A stretch of DNA of 64,000 bases from Nymphaea colorata (taxonomy: Eukaryota > Streptophyta > Magnoliopsida > Nymphaeales > Nymphaeaceae), in contig NC_045143.1 of NCBI RefSeq assembly GCF_008831285.2, positions 20,606,854 through 20,670,853 of the forward strand, given 5' to 3'. Below the pieces are notes generated by a model. The model saw only the letters and a program-made list of their open reading frames with translations. It was not told the DNA's origin and ran no database searches. How positions within the stretch are numbered: the first letter of the stretch is position 1; each line of letters starts with the position of its first letter. Positions 50,101 through 61,036 of this stretch are shown piece after piece. Position numbers and translations under genes: made by a program.

Positions 50101-53100
50101 CTGAATTCCCTTTTTGTCCTCTCTGAATCTGTAGCACGAGCACTAGCATGTCATCATTATCCTTATAGATACCTCCAGCATTACCTTTTAATTTTCTTTT
50201 TATGTTGTGTGGTTAACTGAACCCTCTGCCACTCCAAGGAATCCAATTATGTAAGAGCAAATGCACTACCTACACTATTGTTTCTCCATTTAAGTGTGTA
50301 TGCCTACTAGAGGAGCTGCAGTACAAGTTTAAGTCTTGGTGGAATAGCCATATTGTTTAATCCTCTCATTGAAAAGAAAATTTTCAATGCTCTACTTGTG
50401 ATATTAGGTTGCTGATTCTGGTAAGCAAAAACGAAAGAAAGGAATGTTTGGGAGGCAAGGGGCAGACAAAGAGGTGAGTGGCTACTCTGAGGCAGACTTA
50501 TTCAGAAAAAATGCTCGTCACCTTTGTTGACTAAACTTGTCTGTTATAGCATTTTTTTCATGTAGTTGTGCTTATGCATTTTATCCTCTGAGCAAGACTG
50601 TCCCAGCTTACTTGATTGATCAATCTTTTTCTCAGAAGCTATGGTGTCAAAATCGCTAGGTGCAACCTGGGCGGCAGGCTGCGCCTAGCGGCTAGGCGTG
50701 CCTGGGCAAGACTAGGTGCACTTAGGCGACCATTTAACTAATTATGACTCTATGTGTATACCACTCTTATCCGTATCTTATGATACTTATCATATAGGTC
50801 AGAAAAACCTTTATGACACAAGCACAATATACAAATTGCATGTGCATCGTGCTCGTATCGGCCGTATCTTATGATAGAGCACCCATATTGTACGATACGG
50901 CTGATACAAGTTGTATCTTACAATATGGCTCTGTTTTACAAAAAGCGTCTGATGCCTCTTTTTTGTTGATTTTTTTTTTTTAAAGTTCCTCTCTCCTTTC
51001 ATTTTCAATGCTTCTAAGAGTTGTGGGAGGGCGAGCTTTCACCATTTTAAAAGGAAATCGCCGAGAAATCATTACCTCAAGGAAGAAATAATCAGCTTGA
51101 AAGGATGAGCATGCAGATGAAGAAGATAATGATTATTGTATCGATTGATAATAATCATGATGTTATTTAATTATAATTTATAAACATGATTTCATTTCTC
51201 ATTTGAAAGCGAACGGCTATGGATTATACGTTTGATGTGATGTAAAATACGATAGACTTCAGACTTTATTTTATTAATGTGTCATTACTTATGAACAGTA
51301 AATCATGAATGTTCATTATGTATGTAATGAGTTTTTTTTATATGGAACATATTTTTTCTTGATTTTTCTCTATTTTCCATGATTTTTTATGAATTTAAAA
51401 ATACATTTATGATATGTTTAGAATACTATACGTTATGATACACGTATAGTAGGGGTGGGTATCGGGCCGGGCCGGGCCGGGCCGGCCCGGTCTGCTAAAA
51501 CCTGACCCGGGTCGGCCCGTCGGGCCTGAAACCCGGCCCGGGCCTGGCCCGATAATATTGCCGGGCCGGGCCGGGTACCGGGCCGAGTCCACCAAAATCA
51601 GGCCCAGCCCGGCCCGTTTGGCAGGTCGGGCCGGGTCGGATCTTCTTGCGCTCCAATGAGTTCGGTCCAACCTGCGCTCGACCGCCCGTCACCGACTCAC
51701 CGCTCGCCTGCCGAGTGCCGAATGGCAGGGCGGTGGTCTTTCACCGGCAGGCGGCAGGCCACCCAACTTCGTGGGTGGCCACCGGCGGATGCCGCCAGGA
51801 CGGCCGGCCGTCGCTCGCCGCGATGGCCGGCCGTCGCCCACCGCCCACCGTAAAACAGCTCAAGGGATCGAGAGAGGAAGAGGGAGGGGGAGTGGGAGCA
51901 CAGACGGAGAGGGAGAGTGGAGAGGGAGAGGAGGAGGAGAAGGGAGAGGGGAGCAGATCCCAAGCATGTGAACGAAGACGTCGAACTTGGGAGATCCCGA
52001 TCTTCTTGTTGCGGACCTGCGGTTCTTCGCGTGGACGGAGACGTCGAACTCGGGAGACGCGATCAGCGCTTGCGAGACGTCAAAGCCCTTGATGGAGAGG
52101 GAATCGATGGAGTAGGAGGGTGCTTTGGGCTGCAAGACGAAGCACAAGACGGCGGCGAACGCGAGGAGGATGAGAAAGAAGACGAACCAGCAGAGGACGC
52201 GGCAGAAGGAGCAGCCGCGCTTGGAGCAGCTCCCGCGAGGAGAGAGAAGATTGGGCGAGAAATGAAAAAACATTTAGGGTTTGACAAGTTTTATATCAAA
52301 TTTGGAAAATTACAAGAATGGTCCACCATATTTGCAAACTTTTTAGAAAAACAGTTATAATAATATAATTTTCAGAAAATTTGCATAATGCAACCGGGCC
52401 GGCCTATCCGGCCCAGGCCCGGCCCAGGTCCGCTGCCGGGCCGGCCCACCGGCGGCCCGGCGCGACGCCCAGCCCTAACGTATAGGTCGGCCCGACCGAT
52501 ATGCATTACAATACACCTTTATAACATTGTTACATACAGTCAAGATTATATAATATATCAGATTGTCATAAATAACTTAATATATATGTTAAAAAGTGTT
52601 TAAGTTATTAATTATTAAGTTATATAATATGACCAATATTGATGTAGTTATCATATAACAATAGTCCATTACAGTCAATATTATTATATGAATTGTATTA
52701 TACTTGTATATTGAGGACAAACTGTAGTATTGAAGACTCAAGAAACTGAAAATCAATACAACAGCTTCCTCGACTGAAATGTTCACTTAAATAGCTGTCT
52801 CCACATTGAAGGAGGAGTGAAAAACTTTCTATTCGGCTTCCACAACTTAAAAATGTGCATCACACCAGTCTCCAACACTATTTAATCCTTATTAAAGAGT
52901 CTTTAAGAACCGTGTATTTCCATGTTTAAGAAATATTGGAGAACTATCTCTTTGGCTTCCACAACTTAAAAATGTGCATCACACCAGTCTCCAACATTAT
53001 TTGATCCTTATTAAAGAGTCTTTAAGAACCCAGCTGAGTCACTGACTGTCTCTTCGACTTCTGTGGACTAGGCACAGGCATGCCTAGTTGTGCCTAGGCA

Positions 53101-55314
53101 CGACTAGGTGTGCCTAGGCACGACTAGGTGTGAGCCTAGGCACACCGACACCTTGCATTGCCTACATGCTGGACTTAGGTGATGCAGTGGAGTAGCACCT
53201 AGGCAAGGCCTAAATGACATAGCTCAGAAGTGGCTGATGCCTTTATTCTGAAACCATTTGAACTGTTCGTAGCATGTGGGGTCAGCAATAGAATGTGAAA
53301 ATAAAATGATAGATGATTTTATTAAAATCTTATTGCAACAAAGAATATATGGAGTGCATTACTATGCTTCTAAATGGAACTCTATATTGTGAAGAATGCA
53401 TGCTTGAAATCTTAACAGCCCTCAGATTTTCAGGCCTGCATGCTTGCTTCATTCATTTGCAATACAAAAAACTTTTCTTTCATTTGTATTCTACAAGTAA
53501 AATGTCTGCTTTGTGATGTGTCCCAAGATTCATTATTTTTACTAATTTAATGCTAATGGCAGAACATTCACTAACTTTTATATTATCTTCCTCTTCTTTT
53601 GAGTCACATTTCATTGTGAAGTTACTGCTCCTGTTTATTTTGCAGTATGTAATTCGAAGTAATTTGCAATATGCTGCTCTTAGTGCACTAAGAAGGCTTC
53701 CCCTTGATCCTGGAAATCCTGCATTTCTACATCGAGCTATTCAAGGGTAACCTGTTTTTCAGACTTTGGTATCTATGTTGTTCTTATCTATTCTCTGAAA
53801 TCCTTTTGATTAATGAAGAATTGAAAAGATACCATTGCTTAAATAGATATAATCGTGCTAAGAATAATTTAGATATTGAAGATCAAGTGTGTTGTTTATA
53901 CACGTTTTAACAAAGTGTGTAAATGGTTTCTGGAAGGATCCTAGTTCATCTTTAAATTCCTGAATCACCGTCAGTCCTCAAAAATCCATTTTGCACTATA
54001 AGGAGATGTAAGCTGGTCATATGCTGGTGGTTGAAGAGGCTATTCAAGATTCATGAACTAATTCTTTATATATATATATATATACATATATTCTCTTTTG
54101 GTGTAATTGTGGATATATTTGCTTATTAGTGATAGCATTTTAGCAGTCAACCATCTTCTCGATCATTCATGTTATGTTTTTTGCTCCCTGATACATGATA
54201 TGTGCTCCTTTAGCTGTTAGTTTTAGTCTAGGCATAAGTACAATTATGCCTGAGACTTTACCCAAAAACAATTTGTGAGAAAAATTACGTTCCATCCTTG
54301 GTTCATTTGTGATGCTTGTGTGTGTGCGCATGAGAGGCATTCTAGGGATGCATGGACGTATAAGCTATTGGTGCATGTGCATGTAGATGAGGAACTGATT
54401 TGGTGGCCTTGATATACCTACGGACTGGCTAATTCCAGTCCGGGATGCTGCAAGCTTCTAATTGTGAGCAGACCTAATGCTTTAGCATATGTAGTAGAAG
54501 AATCTATTCAGTCGAGGCCCTTAGTCTGACCACCTTCTTGAATCTACATCACAGGCATGGCTTCGTGCACTGCAACGACTTAGACATGCTTGGTTTGATA
54601 AAAAAAATTGGAGAGAGGGAACATGCATACTATATATGACTAGCAGAATATGAGCAGAAGGAAATCTGATGACTTGTGGGAGCTTCTATGAGCCTCCTAT
54701 ATAGGTACCTGTTGGATGACGTACAAACTACCGTATCAGAAGGGATTTCATGAACTCGAACCACTATTTGTCATTCACCTTTTTCAATTACTTTTGTATC
54801 AGCAATGTGTAAGCTATCTGGTCAGTCTAATCGAACAGTATGTAATGGTTCTCATAGTTATCACATTTTCTATTCATTCTCTCTCTCTCTCTCCCGCCCT
54901 CTCTCTGTCTCACCCACACATATGAGAAAAGTGTACGTGTGTGTGTTTGTTATCCTGTGACCCTGTCAGCTTTTGGAAAGGAATTTTTTGTGTCAAGTTG
55001 GCCTTTTAACTTGCTCTAATGACCAGGCCTACTATTTTGCCTTCATTTGACCACTTTCTGGACTTTCAAGATGATTTCCATGATTGCATCACTATCCTTA
55101 ACCAAAATCATTATGGAAAAACCAGTGGTGGATTTTGAATTTTAACTTACATAGCCACAAACATGTAGTTCAGGAAAAAAAGTACTACCATAAGCAAACA
55201 CATTAAAAAATGTAAAAGTGCTAATTTTTTTTGTCTTCTATCGATGCCTTTTCAATATGCCACCTGAGTGCGGGATGCGGCAAATCCCAAAAAAGTTTCA
55301 GTGCGGTATATATA

Positions 55315-55347
<33 letters not shown>

Positions 55348-57251
55348 ATATATGTGTGTGTGTGTGTGTGTGTATCTATCTATAAAATTTCAACCAAAAG
55401 TAAATGACAACATTATAAGTTATAAGTATAATTTCCTAGTTTCCTACATGTGCAGTGTATTGCACAGCTGCTAGATAATACTCAAAAGAGTAAAGACAAA
55501 AACAGCGTTCGGTAATAACTAATATATATCTTAGCTTCACACGTAGGAAACTGAAATAATATAACTCGAAAACAGCATCTCACATGACTTTCTTAGCTGC
55601 ACAGCTGCTAGATTTAAAAGTTAAAACTCCTACAAGCACAAACAAAAAACCAGATAACTAATAACTAATATATAACTAATAACTAATATATGACTAAGAA
55701 CAAAATTCTTCAACAGAAAAAGCATGGCTTGGACAGCATAACTCAATAGAAAAAGGATGGTTCTAACGGAAATACTGAAATAGATTAACATTATAAGAAA
55801 TCAATAAGCAAAAGAACATAAAATATCTTAACGAAAGACAAATAACAACAATGAAAAGGTGTACAACTCAGAAGAGCATGCCCAAATTGGGCCAAATCAG
55901 TAGGAAATAGGCGAACACATGAAAAAAACGAAATAAACAAGATATTAAGCGTGAAAACATTCGTAAGAAACAAAGAAAAAAAACATGAAAATCACCGTTG
56001 CCGGTCACTACTCACTGTCAGGTGTCGTTGTCATGGATTTTTTGTCTGTCGTTGAGCAGTGATGTCGCCAGACAATGAAGGGGGGAGGGCCGCCGGAAAA
56101 ACCAGATTCTCACTGGAGGAATCGTCGGAGCAATGGAGGAGGTCGAGGGAGGTGGGCGGCGCTCCAAAGCCTCAAGTGTAAACCCTTTCACACGTGAGCT
56201 TTAGGGTTTAAACTTTAAAACTTAAAAGTTAAGTTAAACAACAAAACGTCATCCATGCACGCTGACCACACCGACTCGCCGTTGACCTGAGTTGAGTGCA
56301 CGTCGAAAAAATGACAATTTTAATCATGTGCAGTTGCCCACACGGGATTCGCCTGGTGCTGCGTCAGTGCTGCATCCGAGACGAATCCGCACCCACACCC
56401 ACTCACGTTCGCATTGACACGGGTGCGGGTGCCTAAATGACACACACATGTGACTTAGCTTTTTATGTGTATATACTATATACTATATGCATGCACATTT
56501 CATATGGTTAAGCTATTCTTGCTTGATCCAATGGCACATATTTTTTTTGCATGCAGAAAAAGTTCAAATAGTTATTGTCCTCTTTTGACCACAACAATAT
56601 ATGTTTTTTGAGTTAAGGATTTGATGCCCTTGCAGGCATTGGTTCTTGGATCACCAAAAACTCCTTGATACAAATGCATTCTACATTAAAGTTTATAACA
56701 CGGAATATTCCTGGAGCATTTCATAATATGGCATTTTTCTAGGGATTCAAAAAACTAGTGTCCATAGAATGTTTCTTATACATCACCTGCAGAATTGGGT
56801 TTCAGAAAGAAGCAGAAACTCAAAAAATGAGAAAATGCAACTAGGTTGCATATATAGACAATTGTGTATATATATATGTGTGTGTGTGTAGAATTTGTGG
56901 ATTTCTCCATTCGGGCTTGGATGGAGAAATCCTCCAGCCTCTTGCAGTGCATCAGACAGCCGTGATTGGACGAAGCTCAAGATGGCCGGAGGATTTCACC
57001 TCCTCTCTCTCTGTCTCGCTGTCTCTTTGTCTCTCTCTCTCTATAGAGGAATTGAAGTAAGCTGGCTATGGATATCGCCAGATGGCTAAATATTTAAACC
57101 CATTGCTAAAGATCTTTCGCCACATGGACATTAGCAGCAATTTATTGTGTAGGATGGTTTGTTCTGGTGTTAGCAAGTGTGTACGTTGTTTGCAATAATG
57201 GTTTTAAATATTTAGCCATCTGCCAACATCCGGCAGCTGACTGATTTCAAT

Positions 57252-57317
<66 letters not shown>

Positions 57318-58982
57318 TATATCTTCTCCTTTGTATATGTATCTATGCATGTTATATAGAATGACTCGTTGCTTGAAATTGGCAATTTCTTTATAGCCCA
57401 AGGGAGAAATTTCTCATAGTTAAGGGGAAATAGATTTTGCAAATTTCAAGTTAACAAGGATGAGTTTCAAACTTGATGATGAGAGTCTATTACCAAACCT
57501 GTTTCATGTAACAGTGACGAAGGGACCAATTTGAATTTAGAGTGGCAATACCCACCATCCTGGAACTTAAATACCATAACTGGATCCAGGCTAGGCAAGC
57601 ACTCATACTGATCCAAATGTAGCCCCACCACTGGAAAGAATGTCCATTCTTTTCCTAGTAATTGTGATGGTAAGTAGGATAGTAATGTTCAAACACTTTT
57701 TGCTTCCGCTGAATGTAATGAGAAGCAGTTTCTTTAGAAAGTGAATAGGCTTAATCTAACTGACATAGAAACACAAGACCGCGATGTTCTTATCAACCGT
57801 AATTCTCCCTGTTCTTCCACTCATTGGATCCTCTGTGATGTACTTGGTTAGTGATTTACTTCCATTTTGATTTTTTAACTGTGCAACTGTTTCCTAAATT
57901 CACTGACCTTAATATTTTGAATGAAGTTTCTGAAAGCAAGTAAAGTTTCTACTATTGCTATAAGTTTGATAGTATGCAATATGCCTTTTTTTTGCTTTCA
58001 ATGGCTGACATTTACTCTATTATTTTTAAGGGTATCATTTGCTGACCCTGTTGCTGTAAGGCATGCTCTCGGGATTATATCAGATTTGGCAAGAATGGAT
58101 CCATATTCAGTGGCAATTGCATTAGGTATATTCTCAGTCTTTTTGGTAATATTTCATCCTGCATATAGTGCCAGATTTTGAGCGTCATTTGGTATAGAAG
58201 ATTTCAGTCTTCTGTATTGTGTGTCATTTGACTTTTCAGTTATGAACAAGTTATACCCAAGTCACATGGGTACTTCAATGAGGTCCACGCACCCATGTTG
58301 CCATACCCATACCCAAAGTGGGTACTTGGACACACTTGCATACTTAGACGAAACCAATCCAAAGTTCTTAATTTTACTTGATTTAATTTTTTTCTAACTC
58401 TGTTTTCATCCTGTTTTTAGAGTTATTGTTCATTAACATGTAAAGTTTTTATTTATATCACTTGTTTATTTAAATGTTGCTTCCTTTTTTTGTGTGTTAT
58501 TTTGCATATATATATATATCTGCCGTATCCCCCATACGCACATTTTCTAAAGTTGCTATGTCCGTACCCAAACCATACCCATACCCATGTGACTTAGGTA
58601 TATACAACTTTCTTTACAGGACATTTAACTTATGAAGTTGATCGATTTTATATTTTTTCACATATAGTTCATGGGGTACTTTAATTTCATGTGTAATGTG
58701 ATGTGACTGTGGATACTGTTGAAATCAAGGCTTTCCTTGAGTTGAATTTGAATATTTCAGAAAGCATCTTAGCGCATGGGAATATGATGATACAAACTTC
58801 CATTGCATGGCCATCAAGGAAGCAATCACTTTCCATAGTATATATATATATATTTTCTTTAATAAAAGCTCTGTAAAAGGTTCTGTCTTGAGTTCTGGAA
58901 CTATACACCTTAGATATTGTTGGATACATTTACTAATTTTCTTTGTTGTTTTCTCATGCAGAAAAACTTCTTGGGTCAGGAG
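41128..58982 (+). CDS. TASH3: TASH3, TPLATE-complex ARM-repeat/SH3 subunit, N-terminal part (9 exons)
   Basis: Coding exons: 41128-41403, 41827-41886, 41971-42063, 43943-44171, 49833-49939, 50408-50473, 53646-53746, 58031-58125, 58962-58982. They join in frame to 349 codons, starting MASGGESGGGTTLMDLITAD. Stretches conserved in plant orthologues (Arabidopsis At2g07360) include KPVSYSQLARSIHELAATSD, QCEDRNVLRYVYYYLARILS, SPGGGIPTPNWDVLADIDAV, RSNLQYAALSALRRLPLDPG and VSFADPVAVRHALGIISDLA. TASH3 is a subunit of the TPLATE adaptor complex in clathrin-mediated endocytosis at the plasma membrane, with ARM-like repeats and a C-terminal SH3 domain. Only the N-terminal third is here. The last exon ends EKLLGSG with a spare base, where the family continues G-A-L-Q; that next exon was not found before base 64000. 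Start: first ATG of exon 1. The name rests on my memory of the orthologue. Introns reach 5.7 kb and hold many transposons. Confidence 0.85.
45669..45683. repeat. 15-base G run in TASH3 intron 4
   Basis: An uninterrupted run of guanines follows GTGTGTGTG. It is a simple repeat, prone to length error in sequencing. Confidence 0.9.
46984..48853. mobile_element. Solo-LTR-like repeat, copy B, internally deleted
   Basis: Left end TGTCACACCCCGACC and right end GAGCGTTACA match copy A. The order of segments is the same, but about 1.3 kb corresponding to roughly 33905-35215 of copy A is missing: the sequence jumps from CAAGCCAGGAAAATACCAAA to a CACACAATCACACATT segment. The purine-rich block and GCTGCCGCTGTCGCCACC segment near the right end are kept. 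The flanks (TAGAT and TCTCA) do not form a target duplication. Confidence 0.8.
48931..49086. repeat. Two-copy tandem duplication, period 78 bp, just outside LTR-like copy B
   Basis: GGTGATACGGTCTGAAATTG occurs at 48931 and 49009. The 78-base units are nearly identical (ACTAAAAC versus ACGGAAAC). It lies in TASH3 intron 4 and has no coding role. Confidence 0.9.
51450..52477. mobile_element. Inner hAT-type element carrying a captured gene fragment (Pack-hAT)
   Basis: The left end TAGGGGTGGGTATCGGGCCG and the reverse complement of the right end, TAGGGCTGGGCGTCGCGCCG, are imperfect inverted repeats (about 16 of 20). Perfect ACGTATAG octamers flank the 1028-bp element at 51442-51449 and 52478-52485. 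The subterminal regions are GGCCGGGCC repeats, as in many plant hAT elements with TAGGGGTGG ends. No transposase is present. The interior holds a GC-rich segment (51650-51860), a purine-rich segment and a reverse-oriented NDR1/HIN1-like gene fragment. Confidence 0.85.
51965..52231 (-). pseudogene. Captured fragment of an NDR1/HIN1-like (LEA_2) gene
   Basis: The minus-strand frame reads a Cys-rich stretch (SCSKRGCSFCRVLC), a hydrophobic segment (FVFFLILLAFAAVLCFVL) and then PKAPSYSIDSLSIKGFDVS and SPEFDVSVHAKN. That order (cytoplasmic basic/Cys region, single membrane anchor, start of the LEA_2 domain) is characteristic of plant NHL proteins. The similarity then stops, and a second degenerate SPKFDVFVHM copy follows, so a short internal duplication occurred. 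Most of the LEA_2 domain is absent. It lies wholly inside the inner hAT-type element. Confidence 0.75.
52835..53030. repeat. 77-bp direct repeat, period 119 bp, inside the outer hAT-like element
   Basis: GGCTTCCACAACTTAAAAAT at 52835 and 52954 begins two 77-base copies that both end in TCTTTAAGAACC. They differ at only a few positions and are separated by 42 bases. Confidence 0.9.
53075..53150. repeat. Tandem CCTAGGCACGACTAGGTGTG-type subterminal repeats
   Basis: TGCCTAGGCACGACTAGGTG is repeated in tandem with a 22-base spacing, and related CCTAGG words follow to about 53210. Similar words (GCGCCTAGCGGCTAGGCG) occur at the other end near 50680. Clustered palindromic words near both ends suit subterminal transposase-binding repeats; that role is inference. 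Confidence 0.75.
55268..56440. mobile_element. Candidate non-autonomous transposon with GTGCGGGTGC-type ends, copy 2
   Basis: It begins near GTGCGGGATGCGG and ends near GACACGGGTGCGGGTGCC. The right-hand third contains CCGACTCGCCGTTGACCTGA, also present in the importin-5 intron 2 repeat. The interior is AT-rich and has no transposase frame. Boundaries are approximate and the class is unknown. Confidence 0.4.
57058..57243. repeat. Foldback element in TASH3 intron 7
   Basis: GCCAGATGGCTAAATATTTA on the left is inverted on the right as AAATATTTAGCCATCTGCC. The pairing continues outward (AGCTGGC against GCAGCTG), giving arms of about 40 bases around a loop of about 100 bases. Directly after it lies the (CA)n(TA)n tract at 57255-57317. 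Confidence 0.7.
58251..58603. repeat. MITE-like repeat with ACCCAAGTCACATGGGT ends, copy 1 (TASH3 intron 8)
   Basis: TTATACCCAAGTCACATGGG at the left is inverted at the right as CCCATGTGACTTAGGTATA. Both subterminal parts are full of TACCCATACCC words. A related block at about 59430-59750 shares the right half (CCCATACnCAnATTTTCTAAA through CCCATGTGACTTAGG). It is non-coding. Confidence 0.7.
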
Positions 58983-59429
58983 GTATGCTCTGTTATTCCT
59001 CTGTCATCTGCTTTATTATAAATACTTGCATTATATTTCAGTTCAAAACATTACTTGTAGTTTCAGGAGATGGTATTATGCAATGGTGCATGAATGCTTC
59101 TTGAGTGATTTCACCTCGTCCTTTTTTTCAAGACCAGTTTTACGAGAAGAGTACTACTCCTTTTTCTTCCTCTATGGAAGGCTAAACTAAATGGTTCAGC
59201 CACGTTAAATATTATCTTATTCAAGTACATAGCTATAATAATGTTTCTATAAAAGTATATAGTGTTACATAAGTAAGATTGAGATATTAGTGTCTTTTGA
59301 TTCTAATCTGTTTCATGCATTCCTTCCTCATTATGGCATGTTTACTTTATACATTTATATTATTAGCAGCTATTATTAGGTTTCACTTTCACGTCACCTG
59401 CAAAATGTCATCCATTAATATAGTCCTCA

Positions 59430-59750
59430 GTCTGCTGGTACGCGGGTACGGCGATAAGGGTACGTGAGTATAGTTGTATTTTGAAACTTAGAAGTTTATA
59501 TTTTCAAACTTAAAGCTTTAATTTTGATTTTGCACTTCCTTTTTATTTCCTTTCCACCCAGATTCTATATTTTTCTTTCATTTTTCTTTAATTTTGAGAA
59601 ATTTTTGTGGGTTATTATTTATATAATAACATATTTACAATACATATACACTCTGCTGTACCCCATACCCAAATTTTCTAAAAATTACCTACTCATACCC
59701 ATCTTGATGTACCCGTATCCAAATCCATACCTGTACCCATGTGACTTAGG
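59430..59750. repeat. MITE-like repeat, copy 2 (downstream of TASH3 exon 9)
   Basis: The right end, ACCTGTACCCATGTGACTTAGG, and the CCCATACCCAAATTTTCTAA block before it match copy 1. The left end (GGTACGCGGGTACGGCG) has diverged, so its exact start is uncertain. Confidence 0.55.
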
Positions 59751-60523
59751 TTGGTATTCATCAGGTTCTTATATACCAACCTCTCGACTTGAGTCAAATT
59801 GCTATTTTACATCTCTCATATGGTACTGCAGGATGTTGAAGAAGTTTAACTTTTGGGTTTATTTGTTAGTGTCGTCCCTTTTGGTATTCAAAAGCACTAA
59901 GGCAGTGAGAATTCACTGCACGGTTAATGGTGAAAGGTTCAATGAGCACAAGCCGAACTTGTATGATCTGCTATCCCTCATTTAGCATAAACCAGTTGGA
60001 ATCTCAGTGTGCTTTTCAACCTGGTTTTTACTTTTTGAAGGTGTAGGTTGCATTTTGCTTTTAGTGGTGAAAGTAAATGCATAAATCAGTTGTCAGGAGA
60101 GATATGGGTTGAACATCATCTTACTTGACTGTGCATTACTTCCTTCAGGAGTTGAAGTTCAAGACTCAAATCATGAACAGATATGAGTTTGGCTCCTCCT
60201 AAAATCTTGCGTTTTTGATGCCACAAAAGAAAGCCACCTCAAACATTCATCAACAACCAAGACCCTGTTTGAGGGTCCAGCTCTAGAAAATGGTTATAAG
60301 ATCATTTTCTTATATAATGTACCATCAGGTAGCATAAATCCTAGGATTTTAATTGTGGAACCATTAGAATGGTGATTTGCATCCCTATTCCAAAAGCAGG
60401 GCATCTTTGTTTAATTTGGATTATAATCTATTGGATTTATATACAGTGTTTGTTGACAGTAAGAAAAAAAGATTGAAAGGTTGGCAAGGTTGTTAAATAA
60501 CAACTTTCTTAAATTGAAAGTTG

Positions 60524-61036
60524 TTAAATACTCATACCAGTATGTTTCATTTTCTTAAATAATTTTATTGCTCCATGAAGGTCACCAACTTGAACATAGC
60601 CATTGATCATTGCATTCCATGAGATGTCATTCCTCTCAGACATTCTATCGAACACTTTAAGTACATCATCTGAGCCACCGGCTTTCATATACATAACCGA
60701 ATTCAGCAGCACACCTGCACTCATCATCTCATGAAAAGTACTAATGAATTAAATGGGCATCCACACACTTTGGGGAGGTTAGGACAAGTAGAGAGTATTT
60801 GGGAATATGTTTATAGTTCGAGGAACAGGCAGATGAACAGAGAGCCCTGGATAGGGTTCAGCAGAAGCAGTGGGGAAATGGAGAGCTTGAACAGGGTTCA
60901 CCTCTCCATAGCTGAAGTGTGGCAGTTTCCTGCAAATGGTTCGGCAGAGAGAAAAGAAACAGCCGACAATGGTTTTGAAGCTAAGGTTCAGGCTGGCAAT
61001 AATATTCCTCTTGGAGAAAATTCCACCAGAAACCAT
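60524..61036 (-). pseudogene. Pentatricopeptide-repeat (PPR) gene fragment
   Basis: The minus-strand frame 60727-60524 contains VFDRMSERNDISWNAMINGY followed by VQVGDLHGAIKLFKKMK, a clear PLS-type plant PPR repeat, and then stops. An upstream frame (61036-60779, starting MVSGGIFSKRNIIASLNLSF) is Ser/Arg-rich like an organelle-targeting N-terminus. It is separated from the repeat by stop codons and could be the 5' part of the same gene. PPR genes normally have ten or more repeats, so this is a remnant, lying opposite to TASH3 within its presumed intron. Confidence 0.65.

Larger units (their letters stand above)
50639..53222. mobile_element. Outer hAT-like element in TASH3 intron 6, with 8-bp target duplication
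   Basis: Perfect CTCAGAAG octamers flank it at 50631-50638 and 53223-53230. The ends are CTATGGTGTCA on the left and TGACATAG on the right, so only the first five bases are inverted exactly. Both subterminal regions carry repeated CCTAGG/CTAGGTG words, as hAT elements often do. No transposase is visible. Its interior contains a 119-bp-period duplication (52835-53030) and a second hAT-type element (51450-52477). Without that insertion it would be about 1.55 kb. The class call is inference from the 8-bp duplication and subterminal repeats. Confidence 0.7.
53747..58030 (+). other. TASH3 intron 7 (4.3 kb)
   Basis: It holds microsatellites (54067-54084 TA; 54881-54905 CT; 55307-55370 TA/TATG/TG; 57255-57317 CA then TA), the GC-rich-ended repeat copy 2 (about 55268-56440) and a foldback (57058-57243). 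No coding similarity is seen. Confidence 0.85.

Noticed and set aside
51646-52360. Overlapping plus-strand frames rich in Arg/Glu/Gly in the inner hAT-type element
   Set aside because: They are by-products of GC-rich and purine-rich sequence opposite the captured NHL fragment and lack any domain.
57255-57317. CRISPR-like or regulatory repeat array
   Set aside because: It is a simple (CA)n(TA)n microsatellite with no spacer structure.
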